DNA from: Mesaphorura yosii
Lineage: Eukaryota > Arthropoda > Collembola > Poduromorpha > Tullbergiidae
Direction: 5' to 3'
NCBI GenBank assembly: GCA_009869945.1
Contig: WIXG01000044.1
Span: 266,777-330,776, forward strand
DNA length: 64,000 bases
The position numbers and the translations under genes were made by a program. This document shows positions 59,213-64,000 of the stretch, one piece after another. Under the pieces are notes generated by a model that saw only the letters and a list, made by a program, of their open reading frames with translations, was not told the DNA's origin and searched no databases. Position 1 is the first letter of the stretch. Each line of letters opens with the position of its first letter.

Positions 59213-62200
59213 TGATTACTTCACCGGCTCGACGTACTGCGTGCAGGCGTCAGATGGCTAGCATGTTCAAATTCAAGGAATTGTAGCTAAGCTAATGCAT
59301 GGATAATATTCAGGGCGTTCACAAAAATTCTGTGTACTAGTGACGAGTGGCGACGGGCGCGGTGCCAGGACAGGACCTGACAATGACAATGGGTGCCATT
59401 ATTGTAAAACTGCACCGAGGCTTCGGTGACTCCATTGTCCATTGCCAAACTGCCATTGTCATGCTTGGTTCCAGTTTACTCTTGAAAGCAAGCTAAAAGA
59501 AGCAAGAAGTGGGTAAAAGTTTGTCAATAAAGAAGTTGTCGATGTTCCTCCGAATTTAATGCTCCAGAATTTCCTATCCAAAATTCCCAGATAAAAGAAA
59601 TGCATGACTGTAGTCGTATTTAGGGTTTTCCCATTCAGTACAAGTGCGAATGATTGCATCTGTGCATCTTCTGACTACAATAATACGTGCATAGGGCAAA
59701 ATGGAGAAAACGCGCCAGTAAAGTGGTAAAAGCACTGAAGAAGTCAGTCCAAGCCGCGAGACAAATGAATCCCCACCGCCATGAGCGTAATGGAGTTCAA
59801 AGTGCTTGCTCGCACTTGACACTATAACTGCAGACTGCATGACATGACCCCATTAACATTTAAGTTGCTTTCAGGTTTAGTCAGCCAACATTCCAAGAGG
59901 TAAGGACCAAGATGGAGAAGCAGTGCAAACAGATCGCGACCGGCGATTATTCATGTCGACGCACGGTGATGTATCTTATTGAAATTGTGCACTGCACGAG
60001 CTTCGAAGCAAGCCATTTTAATGCAATTTCACTTCCAGACTAATGTATAAATTTAAATTCTGATGACCACCGCAGATTAACTTGCGGATACACATTTCAC
60101 ATTTACTTACACATCATTTTTATTAAATAAAAGTCCAGTCGTTTGATTTTTGACGACGGACGACTTTGGTTGGTTCCACTCTACACATTGCAATGTGAAT
60201 TGTACGTCATCTCGTCGTACGAGTACGTGAAAATGGAAACGCAGGCTGACACGAGCACAGAGGCAATTCCTCCAAGTCTGGAGGTCTTCAGTTGACGATC
60301 TCAGCTATGTCATCGCCAACGCCATGGCCATTCAGTCCCGGTTGCGTCCATGCGTCCTTGGAGGATTGAGATATAAACGCGGATTACATGTCCTTAGATT
60401 TGAGAAGAGTCCCCGAGGTCCACGGCTACAGCATTTGCACGTCTTTGTGAGTCGAGTCAAGTTGTAAGTGAGCTCCACGACTCGTTAATTCACAATGGTC
60501 AGCATCTCTCGCCTGACTGGTCTCGATCTCAGTTTCATTTTCCTGTAAAATGTGATAATCAGAATGAAATCCATCACAAAAGTCAACTTTTTGCTCCAAG
60601 ACACTTCAGTCACGGCCGGCTTTGGATTGTAGAGCGAAAACGGCTCGGGCAGTACAGCGCGACACCCGAAAGCATAAACCAAAAAACCATGAACCACGGA
60701 GGGCAAACATGAGCGCCGAAAAATTCATCTTGTCCGAGATTTAAACTAAATTCTATGTCATCATATCTCAAGCTCAAATCTCAAGACTCCCCTCTCGGTC
60801 TTGCAACTAAAACTAGAAGATCTAAAGTGCAGTGCGCACCAAATTCATCTTAGCGTGCAAACATTGCACGTAACAAACCAGCATAGAATGCGATGAGTTC
60901 ACCTATTTTTATTCTTGATTTCATGCGGTACAGATGAAACATTTGATGGTATCAAACGTCCTTCTTGTCAACCAACTAATTAACTTGTGATGTCATTGGA
61001 AATTGATTGTTACTCGATGATGAAAGCAATACGAAACGATGCAATTGCTGATTGCGGTCTTTGGTTAGCGTAAAATAAGATCGGGTGAAAATGATGAAAG
61101 TGAGTAGCGGGCAACTTGGACTGCGGAAGGTATGGATGTTCAGGCATCTATACGAGACACGTGTGGCGATTTCTTGCTGCTTTGTCACTTGCCTCTTCAC
61201 GTCGCAGTCATAGTCGCAGTCGCAGGGATTTCAAACGTACCAGCCAAGAATGAAAGAGATGGATATTTTCTTTGGTTGTTAAATAAGAATAGAAAATGAT
61301 ATTTGTCAATGAAATATTTCCAAAGAGAATTGAAAATTCAATTTTGTCCTGTTCGCGTTTGCGTCCGCTGCGTTGCTGTTCTGCGAGCGAGGCAGTGGCG
61401 GTGCAGGGGCCAAGCTGAGTACGAGTGTGAACATGAACCAAAGCCAAAGAGCCAAAAAAATCCCAGTGGATGGAAGTGCAAGCAGGAGAAAGTGAGACAG
61501 ACCACACAATCAGCGTCAGCGTCATCGGAGGGAATCACGAGAGTAAAGAAAGATGAGATGAAAGTGAAAAGAATTGAAACGAAGACTGCGAGACGACTTT
61601 TGTGAAGGATATTGGACAGCCGAGTCCGACTTACCGCGCAGCGTGAAGCCTTCATTCGAGTGGTAAGTGATTTGAATGTAAACCGAACCAAGCCAAAGAG
61701 GTATCAATTCACAATTCATTTATACATGTATGCGGATGCGGAACGTGGCTGTGGAACGCAGTGAATGTGAGCTTGGACTTGGCTTGGAATGGAGAGTGGA
61801 TGGACGTCAGGCCAGGCGTTATGCTTTATTTGGACATTTAGACTTCCTTTCCCAAGGCCATCGAAAATTTGAATACAGCAAGCAGTTAACAGTAACAGCG
61901 AGAGCGACACCGAAAACAATTTTGGTTTTGGTTACCAAATTGCCAACGCCAAAGCCAAGTTTGAGTGTACTGTAAACTGATGCCCTTGGCTCTTGTTGAC
62001 AGTTTTGGAATACATTTGAATTCAATTTAAGTCCAACCACAGACAAATTGTTGTTTCAACTATGAACTCCTCATAAAGCAGGAACTGAAGAGTTTTCTTT
62101 TCTAAAACACAACTACAACTGTTTTAACTAAAGTTATGTTGGATTTGACATCAAAATGAGAGCTTCGAGTTTCGACTTCGACCTTCACGTATTTTTAAGT

Positions 62201-64000
62201 TATACTAATACGAAATGCTTTAGTTTAAGTGGAAAGGTTTCGGCGCTGAATGATTTTGAGTTCATGGTCACGGTTGTGGTTCAGTAATGCTTTTACACTT
62301 TCTACTTTCTTTCTTCATCTCCTGCGCACAGAAAACAGCATCTACGATTTTGCAATACAGACACCAGCGAAGAACTTTCAACCTCAGAATTTAAGAGTAT
62401 AGTCGAACTTGGCCTGATCGAGCTTTTTGTGTACACCCACGAATTATACGTATTCATGCTATTTAATTTAAAGCATGAAATGATAAAGCTGTGTTTTATA
62501 GTTTGGTGTGGTTGTTCTAAGTCTTGATCTTTTCGTCTTGTTTATATTTATGGTTTATAGGACGAAGGCAGTGCGGAGTGCCAGCTGAACGCGAATTTTC
62601 TTAACTTAACTCTGTCCTTACCACCGTCTTGCAGTGTTTTATCTCATTTTGTATATCTGCCCAAGGATTTTCCCGACTTTCTCTTCACGGGGTCGCGTAT
62701 CTACTCCTACCATCATCATTATCATTCTTCGTACACTAATATCGCATTATCCAACGCATTATCAACAAAATAGATTTTCCTCGTTTCCTCCCACTGTCGT
62801 CACTACATGAATGAACCTACTAAAAGGGTTGACTTGTAACTGTAGAAGAATGAATACGAATTACATGCCGGATAGTTAAAATGATGATGTTGATGATCTG
62901 GTGAAATGTACCATGCATGGTAGGCACGAGCACGACGGCGAGACGGAAAATGCAAGAAAGTTCCTTGTCGCGTTCGTCGCACGCACGCTCCCGCTCCCAA
63001 ACGGGAAGTCTTTCGCCTTTCGTCTTCAGCTCGGTTGCACTGCACTGCGCTGCAATTATAGCAACTGCAATAGCGTAATGATGCAAACCAGAATTCTAAT
63101 TTTTGCAGTGCATAAAATGTGCCATGTCACCAGCTCTGCCTGAAATTGGGAAAAGAAATAGAGTATTCGCATTCGAATCCTACACGAGCTACCGCTGCTG
63201 CATTGATTACAAGCGCGATGCAGTATTAATAATATTAATATTATAGATTATATAATCAACGTTTCCTTTATGCCGGGTTGTGAGCATGCTCTTGAGTGCC
63301 ATGCAGAATGCATGCAAGAGTTGAATAGATTTGAAAGAAGTTAGCAGGACTCGGAGAATGAAGACGCTGTGCTAGTGCTGGAAATAATGAATGAAAGTAA
63401 TGTCATATTATTAGTAGCATTCAAGACAGGAAATGCATAGTACAAGATTTGCATATAGCACATATGTATACGCAGCTCGCAGCTTCTCGAACGGAAAATG
63501 AGAAAAAGTACTTAAAGAAAGCAGAAATAGAACTATCACCATCATCATGAAGCATGGAACAGATGCAGCCAGATGGGACGATGCGAGATTATGGACCAAA
63601 TAATCATTCAGTTGTTCTTAATGGTGTCATTCTGCTTGTTACACTATAATCACAGTCACTGCCACTGTCACTGCGTCGTGGACGTCTTTATCGTTACTCT
63701 GAACAATTATACCATACCAGTAATTGAACCATTATCTAAGAGAAAAATAGAATTGCAGCTTTAATTCATAATGTACTGATGGCTCAAGTGAATGATGGAC
63801 TTTTAAAAAGCCCTTTTAAGCTACTACGCACGTAGATCCTCGCCCTTTGTCGTTCTGGACTGTTGATTATAAATTATAATTGAATTTACACAAAACTATT
63901 TGTACGCCTTCGTCCGTACATGCAAGAGCTAGCTGGCGCCAGGGAGTTGTAAGTTCCCTGTGCGGAAGTCCAGCCTCACTGTAGACGCCTTATGGAGAGT
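59213..64000. other. Non-coding right flank
   Basis: No supported gene. Short open frames overlap on both strands without domains. A small AT-rich palindromic stretch (ATTAATAATATTAATATTAT) is at about 63225-63244. The rest is simple-word-rich intergenic DNA. Confidence 0.5.

Noticed and set aside
63225-63244. AT-rich palindrome as an origin or regulatory hairpin
   Set aside because: A single short AT palindrome is expected by chance in AT-rich intergenic DNA.
1-64000. tRNA, rRNA or CRISPR features
   Set aside because: None seen on a read of both strands. A covariance search could find divergent tRNAs missed by eye.

Overview
This is eukaryotic, spliced DNA, most likely from an arthropod. 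It has short introns (about 50-110 bases) inside genes and long AT-rich non-coding flanks. The Imp gene has four KH domains and no RRMs, and the TRAF4-type genes lack a RING; both are arrangements known from Drosophila. A TATA box sits about 34 bases upstream of a TCAGT initiator. No species can be named from the sequence alone. Gene models below were built by eye. For every multi-exon model the splice phases add up to an uninterrupted frame.

Layout, left to right. (1) 1646-6689 (+): procollagen-lysine hydroxylase (PLOD/lysyl hydroxylase), missing only its signal-peptide exon. One intron holds a complete gene on the other strand (3502-4231), an oig-4-like secreted one-Ig protein. Near the catalytic end are two homologous 147-base exons of equal phase that look mutually exclusive. 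(2) 6690-14905: about 8 kb without a convincing gene, perhaps holding the Imp promoter. (3) 14940-17605 (+): Imp/IGF2BP, 14 coding exons. (4) 19022-20110 (+): an intronless 362-aa protein ending in a piggyBac-transposase zinc domain. It is tail to tail with (5) 20609-22640 (-), a protein with three RRMs and a half-length RING-IBR module. (6) 25054-25712: a non-autonomous DNA transposon (foldback/MITE) with long inverted repeats. (7) 26298-28350 and 37103-44854 (+): two tandem TRAF4-like paralogues. The second keeps its zinc fingers. The first has lost its middle fingers and gained a proline-rich stretch. An intron present only in the second holds an intronless 244-aa gene of unknown family on the opposite strand. 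(8) 47848-50184 (-): a five-exon membrane protein with His/Lys-rich and Trp-Gly-rich repeats, not recognised. (9) 51644-58378 (-): RBBP6 (DWNN, zinc knuckle, RING, RS-rich tail), 14 exons, one with a GC donor. (10) 58379-64000: no firm gene, but a chain of splice-compatible small exons lies just upstream of RBBP6.

The genes do not form a pathway. They cover collagen modification, secreted Ig proteins, mRNA binding, TRAF signalling and ubiquitin/RNA processing. The notable themes are genes nested in introns, exon and gene duplication, and exaptation of transposon parts. The non-coding DNA is rich in simple words and has repeated CGCGTACG octamers.
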